DNA of 13,134 bases. Origin: an uncultured Saprospiraceae bacterium (GTDB lineage Bacteria > Bacteroidota > Bacteroidia > Chitinophagales > Saprospiraceae). The notes beneath the pieces were generated by a model. That model saw only the letters and a program-made list of their open reading frames with translations, was not told the DNA's origin and did no database searches. Made by a program: the position numbers and the translations under genes. Position 1 is the first letter of the stretch. Every line of letters starts with the position of its first letter. Shown here in pieces: positions 1 to 7,572 of the stretch. The stretch spans positions 1-13,134 of the forward strand of contig CALDEO010000294.1 in NCBI GenBank assembly GCA_937942465.1, read 5' to 3'.

Positions 1-3000
1 TCATCTAGGATGACGTCAATCGTCTCCGTAGTACTACATCCGTTAATATCGAATATAGTAGCGGTGTACGTAGTTGATACTGATGGAAATACTGCAATCG
101 TCTGACACAGTGGGTCTTGGCACTCTATATCAGTATCTGGACTCCATATGATTGTATCTATCGGAAATTCATTAGTTATTTGTACAGTTACCATAACAGT
201 ACTGTCGCCGAGTGGTATTGTGACCTCATCTGGGCCTATCTCAGCGACCAGCTCCATCGGTTGCTCTACGAATATTGTTGTGTCAAATCCGCATTCAGCG
301 CCAGAACTATCAAAAATAAAAATTTGATACTCTCCAGATATAACTTCAACGCAACTATCTATTTGGACATTTAATGCATCGGCACCTACGGCAAACGTGT
401 AAGGTTCACCAACACCACCCATAACATCTTCTACTGAGATGCAAGTAGTACCTCCAAAACATTCTGGTATTAATGGAGTAGGTATAAACGCTGTTATAGG
501 AGGGGCTGCAGTAAATGTATATGACACGGTGTCAGAGCATCCAGCACTATCCGATACAGTCACGGTATAAGTACCTACACCTAAGTTGCTCGCTAGGTTA
601 TTGTCCGATACATTATCAGTCCATGCATATACATATCCAGTTTCATTACCACCAAGAACATCTACTGCCATCACGCCGTCACTAGCTGCGGAACATCTAA
701 GGTCTTGCGTCAAGAAAGGGTTAATCGATACAATTAAAGAATCAGGTTGAGTAATCTCAAAACTATCTAAATGTGTACAATTGTTAGCATCTAGGATCGA
801 AATATATTGCATTCCGGCACAGAGATTATTATTGCTGTTGCCGATGGTACCATCGGTAGTCCAGGTATACGTGTATGATCCAGCACCACCCGTTGCATCG
901 ATTGTGGCAGATCCATCGCAAGATCCAAAACAAGATGGATTAGTGATATTGGCCATGTCGATTACCAGTTCTATTGGTGTTGCATCATCTATAGTTATTA
1001 TTTCTTCTACTGAGTCACAAGTAAGGTCAGATGTGGTGATAGTCAACTCACCACTAGGTAAGCCAGTAAGAACATGTGGACTTGTACTTGTTTCATTATA
1101 TACAAGAATACCGTTGCTATCTAGGACTACAAAGTTGAACATTGTCGATCCATTACCTCCAGATACTGCTACAGTAATGCTACCACTATCTTCTCCATTA
1201 CACAATGCAGGATTGACTTGAGTAATAGTCTGTATCACTGGTGTTGGACCTGTCAATGTAAAGAAAGTATCTAGCGTACACATGTTGCTGTCTGTAATAG
1301 TCACATTGAATATTCCTGCAGGCTGTGATGATAGCAGTGGAGTAGTCGTACTGTTGATATCATCCCATTGATACATAAATGGAGTTGCACCACTATCTTC
1401 GATAATACTAATGATTCCGTTGGGAGTCGTTGCACAAGATGGCTCTGTAATGACTGCTGAGATACCAATCGGCGTTGCTGGGAATAGCGTGATGCTATCT
1501 ACAGCTGAGCAGCTATTGATTGGGTCTGTTACAGTTACAAAGTATTCTCCGGGTCCTGCATTCATTAATTGGAATGTAGTAGAGAGAGTAGGCCCTGTTA
1601 CTTGAGCCCAGTTATAATCAAAAGGTCCGCCACCAGTATTGACGGTTACTTGGAGCATTCCATCTTCACTATCAGGACATGATACGATACCCGTGACCAT
1701 TACCGATATGTCTAGCATGTTACCACTATCTGTTATCTCATAGCTAAGTGTATCAGTACACATGTTGAAATCTGTGACAGTGACAAAATAAGTACCAGCA
1801 CCTAAGTCACAGATATTATCATCTGTACTCGTGTTGCCAGCCCACTCATAAGTATAAGGAGCAGTACCACCTGTTGAGGCGACAGCTACCTTACCATCAT
1901 TACCTACGCATGATGGATTTGTAGTACGCGTTGCGTCAATACTGAGCTCTAGAGGATCTGGTTCTAGTATTGTGAAGCAAGTATCTATTCTACATCCGTT
2001 GGTTACGATATTAGTTATAGGGTCTAATATTCTTTCGGTTACAACGATATTATATTTTCCTGCGGCTAGGTTTTCTGCCATAGTACCTACGGGGCTATTA
2101 AAGTTTGTTGCAGTGATAGGACCTCCTCCTGGTCCTGTGATACTTGTTGATAGAGTAGAGGCATTGGTATTGGCAAGAGTTAAACTCATCATACCGTCTG
2201 ACTCTCCAGCACAACTAATATCTTCTAATACAATTGTTGCTTCAGGATTATTTTCATAAGGAATGAATATAGTACCTAATTCGGAAGGGCAACCATTCAT
2301 ATCCATTACTAGATAATTGAAATCTACTCCTCCTGCGACATTTTCAAATCGCTGTACAGGCGCTATCATTCCGTTTACGCCTGTAGAAGGCATATATTCA
2401 TATCCACCACCAGCATAAGGATTACCTCCAGATGGGGTAACTTCTACAATTGCATCATTTACACCTGGACAAGTGGCAGGTTTAATAATGACAACGTTAG
2501 CTATTACTGGGTCAATAGTCAATGTTTCACTTAATATCAATTCACATCCGTTGGCATCTGTAATGGTAACAGTATACATGCCAGGTAATAAATCATCTAT
2601 ATTGTCAGTGCCAAATTCGAAATTCGACCATGCAAATTCATAAGGCATTTGTCCTCCCGTTAAACCTGTAATTTCAATTTCACCTTCTTCAGGATCGTTG
2701 ATGCATTCTGGATCGGTAGGAATTAAAGCAGCACTTAGAGCTGCTCCCGTACCTACAGTCACCATAATACTTGATTGATTGGTTGGGTTGTCAGAGTCTC
2801 TAACAATAATATTGTAGTTGCCTGGAGCTAGATTACTCAGTGTGACTACTTCATCTTCCATTATCGATGGACCAGGTACTAGATCTACACTATAAGTATA
2901 GTTCGGTGTTCCCCCACATGCTGAAAAAGTAATTGTACCATTATCCATTCCAGCTTGACTTGGGCAGCTTGCTGCAGATATAAATAAGTCATTACATCCT

Positions 3001-3560
3001 ACACATACCGCTGTACTAGTATTCAAGGTGAAAGCAGCTTCACAAGTTATCGTTTGATCACTTGCAGGGGTGTAGAGGATTTCTGGATCTCCCAATGAAC
3101 TGATATTATCTGTAAACAACAACTGAGTACACTCTCCTGGATCGCCTATAACATCAAAACATAATACTAAGTATTCATATCCATCAGGATATGTCGAGCC
3201 AGCACCTGAGTTAGGGTCGGCAGTATCCATGTTGATACCAATGTTACCAAACGGTGTACCTGCTGAATTGGTCGTTAATCCGGTGAAACCTGGAAGAGTA
3301 GGGTTGCCAATAATATTAGTAAATGACAAGATTGTAGGGTTCCAAGTGATACCAAATGACGAGAATAATATTTCATCATGACCTGATACGAATAACGTTA
3401 CACAGACATTGTCACCCATGTTGGCATTAGGAATATCTTCAAATATAAAATCAACGGTTACATCAATACCTGCATCAGAACATGCCTGACCTGTGACCGA
3501 AATCGTCGATACGATAGCCAATACACAAACACAAAAAATCTTTAATCTGCTTAAAATCAT
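1..3560 (-). CDS. Giant secreted SprB-repeat surface protein with cohesin-like N-terminus (partial, C-terminus outside window)
   Basis: Translation from the ATG at 3560-3558 gives 1186 codons without a stop and runs off the left edge; an in-frame TAG lies directly before the ATG, which supports this start. Residues 1-24 form a signal peptide (basic start, hydrophobic core, ending VTG before QAC; not a lipobox). Residues about 33-175 resemble a cohesin domain: GDNVCV near 49-54, ITWNPTILSF at 71-80, FGNIGIN, and LVLCFDVIG at 131-139. Residues 191-1101 hold eleven SprB-like repeats. Residues 1102-1186 (IGPDEVTIPLGDS, then IIWSPD, TTYTATIFDINGC) match the Ig-like module that normally sits just before a gliding-motility-associated/T9SS type B C-terminal domain. 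That domain is inferred, not seen. Such proteins are exported by T9SS and displayed on the surface as adhesins or gliding/matrix proteins. No clear promoter was found in the 216 bases upstream. Function beyond surface adhesion is unknown. Confidence 0.92.
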   Translation of the reverse strand, partial: MILSRLKIFCVCVLAIVSTISVTGQACSDAGIDVTVDFIFEDIPNANMGDNVCVTLFVSGHDEILFSSFGITWNPTILSFTNIIGNPTLPGFTGLTTNSAGTPFGNIGINMDTADPNSGAGSTYPDGYEYLVLCFDVIGDPGECTQLLFTDNISSLGDPEILYTPASDQTITCEAAFTLNTSTAVCVGCNDLFISAASCPSQAGMDNGTITFSACGGTPNYTYSVDLVPGPSIMEDEVVTLSNLAPGNYNIIVRDSDNPTNQSSIMVTVGTGAALSAALIPTDPECINDPEEGEIEITGLTGGQMPYEFAWSNFEFGTDNIDDLLPGMYTVTITDANGCELILSETLTIDPVIANVVIIKPATCPGVNDAIVEVTPSGGNPYAGGGYEYMPSTGVNGMIAPVQRFENVAGGVDFNYLVMDMNGCPSELGTIFIPYENNPEATIVLEDISCAGESDGMMSLTLANTNASTLSTSITGPGGGPITATNFNSPVGTMAENLAAGKYNIVVTERILDPITNIVTNGCRIDTCFTILEPDPLELSIDATRTTNPSCVGNDGKVAVASTGGTAPYTYEWAGNTSTDDNICDLGAGTYFVTVTDFNMCTDTLSYEITDSGNMLDISVMVTGIVSCPDSEDGMLQVTVNTGGGPFDYNWAQVTGPTLSTTFQLMNAGPGEYFVTVTDPINSCSAVDSITLFPATPIGISAVITEPSCATTPNGIISIIEDSGATPFMYQWDDINSTTTPLLSSQPAGIFNVTITDSNMCTLDTFFTLTGPTPVIQTITQVNPALCNGEDSGSITVAVSGGNGSTMFNFVVLDSNGILVYNETSTSPHVLTGLPSGELTITTSDLTCDSVEEIITIDDATPIELVIDMANITNPSCFGSCDGSATIDATGGAGSYTYTWTTDGTIGNSNNNLCAGMQYISILDANNCTHLDSFEITQPDSLIVSINPFLTQDLRCSAASDGVMAVDVLGGNETGYVYAWTDNVSDNNLASNLGVGTYTVTVSDSAGCSDTVSYTFTAAPPITAFIPTPLIPECFGGTTCISVEDVMGGVGEPYTFAVGADALNVQIDSCVEVISGEYQIFIFDSSGAECGFDTTIFVEQPMELVAEIGPDEVTIPLGDSTVMVTVQITNEFPIDTIIWSPDTDIECQDPLCQTIAVFPSVSTTYTATIFDINGCSTTETIDVILD
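258..2990 (-). repeat. Eleven tandem SprB-like repeats (protein level)
   Basis: Within the giant protein, diverged repeats start at about residues 191, 273, 352, 439, 537, 615, 698, 775, 863, 942 and 1022 (spacing 77-98). A typical unit opens with a short hydrophobic strand, then a Cys in a context like NPSCFGSCDGSATI, then GG, a YxYxW strand, an L-x-AGxYxVTVTD strand and a closing Cys (often NGC or NMC). Most units carry these two conserved cysteines, which could pair within the unit. The units are diverged enough that DNA identity between them is low, so the array is old rather than a recent expansion. Repeats 3, 4, 8 and 11 deviate most, with longer inserts or a degenerate YxYxW strand. 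The family assignment rests on motif recognition. Confidence 0.85.
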
Positions 3561-3776
3561 CTACTTAGAGTAATTTATACGTTAATCCGCTGAAAATCAA
3601 ATGCGAAAATATGAGTTTATCCTTAATATCATGCAGATATCAGGCTCATTTTACTCATTAGGTCATTAAGAACTTATCAAAAACGAAATGGACAGCGCTA
3701 TATTGCTATTTATCGAGAATGATCTACAGTTTTTTCTCTACCACAAAGATGCCATTAATTGATGATTCGCTGCTTT

Positions 3777-5012
3777 TTAACTTGGATATATTTTTCCTTT
3801 TAACATTACTTTGTCAATGACATTACTACCAAATGCATAGGGTATAAAATCGATACTTGAGATAGGATCTGTAAAGATTATATTCGCCTCTTTACCGACG
3901 GTGATACTTCCATGCGTATTTTCTAGTTCCATTGCATATGCTCCATTGATTGTGATTGCATTGATCGCTTCTTGCGGAGTCATCTTTAATTTAAGACAAG
4001 CCAGTGATAATAAAAATGGAACATTGCCCGATGGAGTCGATCCAGGATTGTAATCTGTTGCGATCGTAATACCGAGACCTGCATCGATCATTCTACGAGC
4101 TGGTCCGTAAGGAATATTTAAAAAAAACGACGTTGAGGGGAGTAGGGTAGGGGTTGTATTGCTATTGAGTAATGCTTCAATCTCCTCAGTATCAATGCAT
4201 TCTAGATGATCTACACTTAATGCGTTATTGGCAATACCTATTTGTACTCCGCCAGTAATACCTAACTCATTAGCATGTATTTTGGCTTTAAGACCGTATT
4301 TAGCCGCCGCTTTTAAGATCTGATCAGTCTCTTCTACAGTGTAAAATCCTTTGTCACAGAATACATCGCAGTAGTCTGCAAGGTTCTCTTTAGCGACGAT
4401 AGGGAGCATCTCATTGATGATCAGATCGATGTATCCTTGTCTGTTTTCTTTGTATTCTTGGGGTATTGCATGAGCACCGAGGAATGTACTTTTGATGGTG
4501 ATGGGGTAGTTCTCTTTGAGCTTTTGGATCACTCGCAGCATCTTGATCTCACTATCAACAGTGAGTCCATAACCACTTTTTATTTCTATTGCACCAGTAC
4601 CATATGAGATGACTTCTTCTAGTCTTTTGGATGCATCCAAATATAAATCATCAAAACTGGTTGCCTGCAGTCGTCGAGCGGAGTTGAGGATACCACCGCC
4701 TTCATTTGCTATTTCTTCATAAGACTTGCCTTTGACACGGGCTACAAACTCAGCTTCTCTGCTTGCCGCATATACGATATGTGTATGGCTATCACACCAA
4801 GAGGGGAGTACCATCTGGCCTTTGGCAGAGATCACCTCATCTGCTTGGGTAGGGCACTCAGACATAGGTCCGTATCCGCTTATCTTACCATCTTCGACGG
4901 TGAGGTATGCATGGTCAATGGAGTCTAAAACATCCAAAGCCTCACCCTTTTTGAAAGAGTGAGGCTTTAAGATTATTCCAGCAAGTTTCTTAATATCCTT
5001 TATCAGTAACAT
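3777..5012 (-). CDS. hutI: Imidazolonepropionase
   Basis: HutI hydrolyses 4-imidazolone-5-propionate to N-formimino-L-glutamate, the third step of histidine degradation, in the cytoplasm. The 411-residue length is normal for this amidohydrolase-superfamily enzyme. Expected metal ligands are present: H76 and H78 in SHTH, H246 in KIHANE, and D320 in IATDYNPG; E249 is the likely catalytic glutamate and H269 (VDHLE) is also conserved. Other family motifs are EIKSGYGL (143-150), FLGAHAIP (177-184) and GSTPSGN near 324-330. The ATG at 5012 gives a normal N-terminus (MLLIKDI, as in relatives). No other hut gene (hutH, hutU, hutG or ftcD) lies in the window, so it is separated from the rest of the pathway here. 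It lies 105 bases downstream of the Trx-SPOR gene on the same strand. A strong hairpin falls inside its first 30 codons. Confidence 0.96.
   Translation of the reverse strand: MLLIKDIKKLAGIILKPHSFKKGEALDVLDSIDHAYLTVEDGKISGYGPMSECPTQADEVISAKGQMVLPSWCDSHTHIVYAASREAEFVARVKGKSYEEIANEGGGILNSARRLQATSFDDLYLDASKRLEEVISYGTGAIEIKSGYGLTVDSEIKMLRVIQKLKENYPITIKSTFLGAHAIPQEYKENRQGYIDLIINEMLPIVAKENLADYCDVFCDKGFYTVEETDQILKAAAKYGLKAKIHANELGITGGVQIGIANNALSVDHLECIDTEEIEALLNSNTTPTLLPSTSFFLNIPYGPARRMIDAGLGITIATDYNPGSTPSGNVPFLLSLACLKLKMTPQEAINAITINGAYAMELENTHGSITVGKEANIIFTDPISSIDFIPYAFGSNVIDKVMLKGKIYPS
4936..4968 (-). other. Strong hairpin inside the 5' coding region of hutI
   Basis: Perfect 10-base arms (AAAGCCTCAC at 4936-4945 and GTGAGGCTTT at 4959-4968) are followed inward by one C/A mismatch, then four more pairs (4947-4950 with 4954-4957) and a three-base loop. 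On the hutI mRNA it covers roughly codons 15-26 and lies about 45 bases after the start codon. The 3' arm ends in only three U residues and is followed by GGAUGUUUU, so it is not a standard intrinsic terminator. It could slow translation, act in attenuation, or be a coincidence in a loop of HutI that varies in the family. Confidence 0.5.
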
Positions 5013-5037
5013 AGTTTAATCTTAAGACTAAAAAATG

Positions 5038-5045
5038 TAAACCTA
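5038..5045 (-). promoter_or_regulatory. Candidate -7 box for hutI
   Basis: Read on the minus strand this is TAGGTTTA, matching five of the six fixed positions of the Bacteroidota -7 consensus TAnnTTTG. It ends 25 bases before the hutI ATG, similar to the spacing of the other candidate boxes in the window. No TTTG -33 box is found at the right distance, so support is weak. hutI could instead be read through from the Trx-SPOR gene. Confidence 0.25.
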
Positions 5046-5118
5046 CTAAAGAGTTTTTAAAAAGATCTGTTTTTGGGATGCTGCTGGAAAATATGTTCAA
5101 TACTGGGATATTGTTTCT

Positions 5119-5913
5119 CTACTGTACGATGGCGTCGATATTGAAGTCATTCTTGAGTATGGACTTAAAGCTTTCGGCTTCACCCATGGAGCTAAATTCG
5201 CCCATCATGACTTTATACAATACTTGGTCATCTCTATAATCATTCAATACAATGATTGGTTCTAAAAATTCTTCTCTTAGTTTATTCACGACCTCAAAAG
5301 CATTTTCGTGGTCTAGATATACACCTACTTGTATTCTATAATCTCTATTTTTATTCGAGTTGTGATACGCTTCCATCGCCTCACGGTCTAGGGTATAAGA
5401 GTCGTCCTCTTGTACGATTTTCTTTGGTTGTGTCGGAGACGTATTGAATGTATACGTCTGTGTCGACTTGTTAGCTGGGTCGTTATGCCTTTGCAATACT
5501 TCAAACAGCTTGCTCGGAGGCATCGTCTCTTCGACTCGTTCTATCAATTCTCCTTTAGAGTTGAATATCAATATAGTAGGGAGATATTGAATGTCAAACT
5601 GCTTTTTGAGTTCAAATCCTTCTATATCATCGATATCTACCTTCAAGGCAACATATTCGTTATTCAATAGATCTGCTACATCACCATTGTTAAATGTAGT
5701 CTGGTCCATCCACTTACAGGGCATACACCATTCAGCGTAAAAATCCAAAAAGAATAGCTTCCCTTCTTCACTTGACCTCTGTTTGGCTTCTTCGTAGTTG
5801 CCGTTGAAAAAATTAACAGCGCTGGGGCTATTCTTGGCATTAACAGACTGGAATACCAACATACATAATGCTAGTGTCAAAAGTCTTACCGGATTAGGAA
5901 GTATCGTTTTCAT
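5119..5913 (-). CDS. Secreted thioredoxin-fold protein with C-terminal SPOR domain
   Basis: The 264-residue product starts with a signal peptide (residues 1-26, hydrophobic LLTLALCMLVF, ending VNA), so it should act in the periplasm or at the outer membrane. Residues about 33-142 are a thioredoxin fold of the DUF255/thioredoxin_7-like type: active site WCMPCK (W62, C63, C66), preceded by FFLDFYAE, with the cis-proline P112 in YLPT. A polar linker (about 143-190) leads to a C-terminal domain at 192-264 (YRIQVGVYL, then VLYKVMMGEFSSMGEAESF, ending DAIVQ) with the pattern of a SPOR domain, which in other proteins binds peptidoglycan strands lacking stem peptides. Both active cysteines are intact. 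Inferred role: a dithiol reductase or oxidase held on the cell wall. The TRX call is firm, the SPOR call likely. Its gene is divergent from fabH and upstream of hutI. Confidence 0.9.
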   Translation of the reverse strand: MKTILPNPVRLLTLALCMLVFQSVNAKNSPSAVNFFNGNYEEAKQRSSEEGKLFFLDFYAEWCMPCKWMDQTTFNNGDVADLLNNEYVALKVDIDDIEGFELKKQFDIQYLPTILIFNSKGELIERVEETMPPSKLFEVLQRHNDPANKSTQTYTFNTSPTQPKKIVQEDDSYTLDREAMEAYHNSNKNRDYRIQVGVYLDHENAFEVVNKLREEFLEPIIVLNDYRDDQVLYKVMMGEFSSMGEAESFKSILKNDFNIDAIVQ

Positions 5914-6069
5914 ATTACGAATAATTAATAGTTGTAATTAATTGATTTCAATACTTATAGCTTTGCAAATAGGATACCAAAAACATTAGGGATAACTATA
6001 ATATGAATTTTTGCCACTTGATTTTAACACAATATGTACACCTACGAGATACACAGTCAAGTAGTTAGG

Positions 6070-6105
6070 TATTTAATTAAAAACATATGTTATTTTAATT
6101 AAATA
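6070..6105. repeat. Perfect 13-base A/T inverted repeat with T-run
   Basis: Arms 6070-6082 (TATTTAATTAAAA) and 6093-6105 are exact reverse complements, separated by a 10-base spacer (6083-6092) that itself holds the palindrome ACATATGT. A run of seven T follows at 6111-6117. As plus-strand RNA it would form an A/U-only stem followed by U residues, a weak terminator at best, and no plus-strand gene lies upstream. A protein-binding site or a DNA-bending element is an alternative. Confidence 0.6.
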
Positions 6106-6351
6106 TGATATTTTTTTAATTTGTTGCCCTTAGTTACTGCAAATACAGAGTAGGAAGCTTGATTGTAGCTACTTTTTGAAGGACTTTGCTTGTCGCTAAA
6201 TATTCCGAAAGGCCAATATCCAATATTAATAATGACATTTTTTTATTTGTTAAATTCAATGATATAGAATCATAGCTTGTGAGCTCAGCGTATTGCCGTT
6301 GTCACGGAATGAAATAAAGCCGATGAAATTGGTAATCAATGACATGTATAT

Positions 6352-6369
6352 ATATCATGAACATGATAT
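6352..6369. promoter_or_regulatory. Operator-like palindrome upstream of fabH
   Basis: ATATCATG at 6352-6359 and CATGATAT at 6362-6369 are perfect 8-base arms with a two-base AA spacer. The size and symmetry suit a dimeric helix-turn-helix regulator. It lies about 80 bases upstream of the candidate fabH promoter. No regulator gene lies in the window, so the role as an operator is inferred. Confidence 0.35.
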
Positions 6370-6449
6370 TAAAAATATTCACTAATATTATAGAGCTATA
6401 AAAGCACGATTTAATAGGTTTATTCTACCCAAATTTTACAAACCTTGAC

Positions 6450-6478
6450 TTTGGGTAAAGAGATAATTACTTACATTG
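6450..6478 (+). promoter_or_regulatory. Candidate fabH promoter
   Basis: A -33-like TTTG (6450-6453) is separated by 18 bases from TACATTG (6472-6478), a near match to the Bacteroidota -7 box TAnnTTTG with one base missing. The box ends 28 bases before the ATG at 6507, the same spacing as the boxes before efp and the T9SS-tail gene. Confidence 0.35.
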
Positions 6479-6506
6479 TGGTTCAATTTGTAATGAAATA
6501 GTGAAA

Positions 6507-7496
6507 ATGTCAAGATTACATGCAGCAATAACTGGTGTAGCAGGGTATGTGCCCGAGGGAATACTTTCTAATAAGGATCTCGAAAAACTAGTAGAAACTA
6601 CCGATGAGTGGATTACCTCGCGAACAGGGATCAAAAAAAGACACATCGAGAGAGAAGAAGGCAAGGCAACCTCTGACATGAGTCTTGAGGCAGTCAAAAT
6701 CCTTTTAGAAAAGACGAATACGTCACCAGATGAAGTAGACATGCTTATATGTGCTACAGTAACACCTGATATGACGTTCCCTGATACTGCAAATACTATT
6801 TGTGATAAAGCAGGTATAAAAAATGCTTTTGGATTTGACTTAGGTGCAGCTTGCTCAGGGTTTTTATTCGCATTGACAACTGGAGCTAAATATATAGAAT
6901 CAGGTAGCCATAAAAAAGTAATCATTGTAGGGGCAGATATGATGTCATCTATTGTTGATTATACGGATCGTACAACTTGTGTGATCTTTGGAGATGGAGC
7001 AGGAGCAGTAATGCTCGAGCCATCGGAGGAAGAAGAAGGTGTCTTGGATTCGATATTTAAAGGTGATGGCTCTGGTAGACATTTCTTACACAAGAAAGCA
7101 GGAGGGTCATTGATGCCAATGACACAGAAGGCTTTAGATGATAGACAACATTTTGCATATCAAGAAGGGCGACAAGTATTTAAAGCTGCCGTTAATGGTA
7201 TGACAAGTGCAGTCAAGGAGGTACTTGAAAAAAATAATTTGACTTTTGATGATATCGCTTGGCTAGTACCACATCAAGCCAATATGCGTATTATTAACTC
7301 TGTTGCCGACATGATTGATTTTCCTCGTGAAAAAGTAATGTGCAACATCAGTGAATATGGTAATACAACCGCTGGGACACTACCTTTATGTTTAAGAGAT
7401 TATGAGGATCAACTCAAAAAAGGTGATCTTATCGTATTAACAGCATTTGGAGGAGGTTTTACTTGGGGAGCAACAATTATTAAGTGGGCATATTAG
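6507..7496 (+). CDS. fabH: Beta-ketoacyl-ACP synthase III
   Basis: FabH condenses an acyl-CoA primer with malonyl-ACP to start fatty-acid synthesis in the cytoplasm. In numbering from the ATG at 6507 (329 residues, normal length) the Cys-His-Asn triad is complete: C116 in GAACSGF, H256 in VPHQAN and N286 in GNTTAGT. Other family features are the N-terminal AITGVAGYVPE, TDEWITSRTGI and the C-terminal TAFGGGFTWGA. I prefer the ATG at 6507 (MSRLHAAITG, the usual FabH beginning) over the GTG at 6501, which would add only two residues and is a rare start type in this phylum. It is the first gene of the fabH-efp-accB-accC cluster and is separated from efp by 76 bases that contain a promoter. Bacteroidota often make branched fatty acids, so branched acyl-CoA primers are plausible, but primer choice cannot be read from the sequence. 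Confidence 0.97.
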   Translation: MSRLHAAITGVAGYVPEGILSNKDLEKLVETTDEWITSRTGIKKRHIEREEGKATSDMSLEAVKILLEKTNTSPDEVDMLICATVTPDMTFPDTANTICDKAGIKNAFGFDLGAACSGFLFALTTGAKYIESGSHKKVIIVGADMMSSIVDYTDRTTCVIFGDGAGAVMLEPSEEEEGVLDSIFKGDGSGRHFLHKKAGGSLMPMTQKALDDRQHFAYQEGRQVFKAAVNGMTSAVKEVLEKNNLTFDDIAWLVPHQANMRIINSVADMIDFPREKVMCNISEYGNTTAGTLPLCLRDYEDQLKKGDLIVLTAFGGGFTWGATIIKWAY

Positions 7497-7511
7497 ATTG
7501 TCGATGTTACG

Positions 7512-7542
7512 TTTGTGACTCTTATCGATTATAATATCTTTA
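7512..7542 (+). promoter_or_regulatory. Promoter for efp-accB-accC
   Basis: TTTG at 7512-7515, a 19-base spacer, then TATCTTTA at 7535-7542 match the Bacteroidota sigma-A pattern TTTG-N19-TAnnTTTG in all but the last base. The box ends 30 bases before the efp ATG. This is the best promoter match in the window and implies that efp-accB-accC can be transcribed independently of fabH. Confidence 0.55.
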
Positions 7543-7572
7543 CATAGCTTAATTAACAAGAACTAGTACAAT

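Larger units (their letters stand above)
5914..6506. other. Divergent intergenic region, no gene seen
   Basis: This A/T-rich gap lies between the minus-strand Trx-SPOR gene and plus-strand fabH. Plus-strand frames I checked are very short (the longest noticed is about 20 codons from an ATG near 6324) and none resembles a known protein. It contains a 13-base inverted repeat at 6070-6105, an 18-base palindrome at 6352-6369 and a candidate fabH promoter at 6450-6478. Regulatory signals for both flanking genes must lie here. A small RNA cannot be excluded, but no recognisable RNA gene was seen. Confidence 0.6.

Noticed and set aside
117..2259. Several plus-strand open frames of about 64-146 codons opposite the giant surface protein
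   Set aside because: They lie antisense to a continuous 1186-codon frame with clear repeat structure, and their translations show no family motif, so they are shadows of the minus-strand gene.
3480..3560. Lipoprotein signal in the giant surface protein (Cys at residue 27)
   Set aside because: The residues before the Cys are GQA, which lack the hydrophobic residue expected three positions before the Cys in a lipobox, so ordinary signal-peptide cleavage near VTG is more likely.
3561..3620. Promoter for the giant surface protein (TTTG followed 18 bases later by TATAAATTA on the minus strand)
   Set aside because: The second box does not match TAnnTTTG and would leave almost no leader before the ATG, so I do not report it as a feature.
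5098..5113. Small inverted repeat CAATA/TATTG after the Trx-SPOR stop as a terminator
   Set aside because: Five A/T-rich pairs with a six-base loop and no T-run are too weak to support termination.
6324..6386. Twenty-codon plus-strand open frame in the divergent gap
   Set aside because: It is short, has no recognisable features, and such frames are expected by chance.
6501..6506. GTG at 6501 as the fabH start
   Set aside because: It adds only Met-Lys before the ATG at 6507. The ATG gives the usual FabH N-terminus and the same spacing to a promoter box as neighbouring genes. It cannot be fully excluded.
6467..6925. Minus-strand open frame of 152 codons overlapping the start of fabH
   Set aside because: It is antisense to fabH, which has a complete catalytic triad, and its translation has no recognisable domain.
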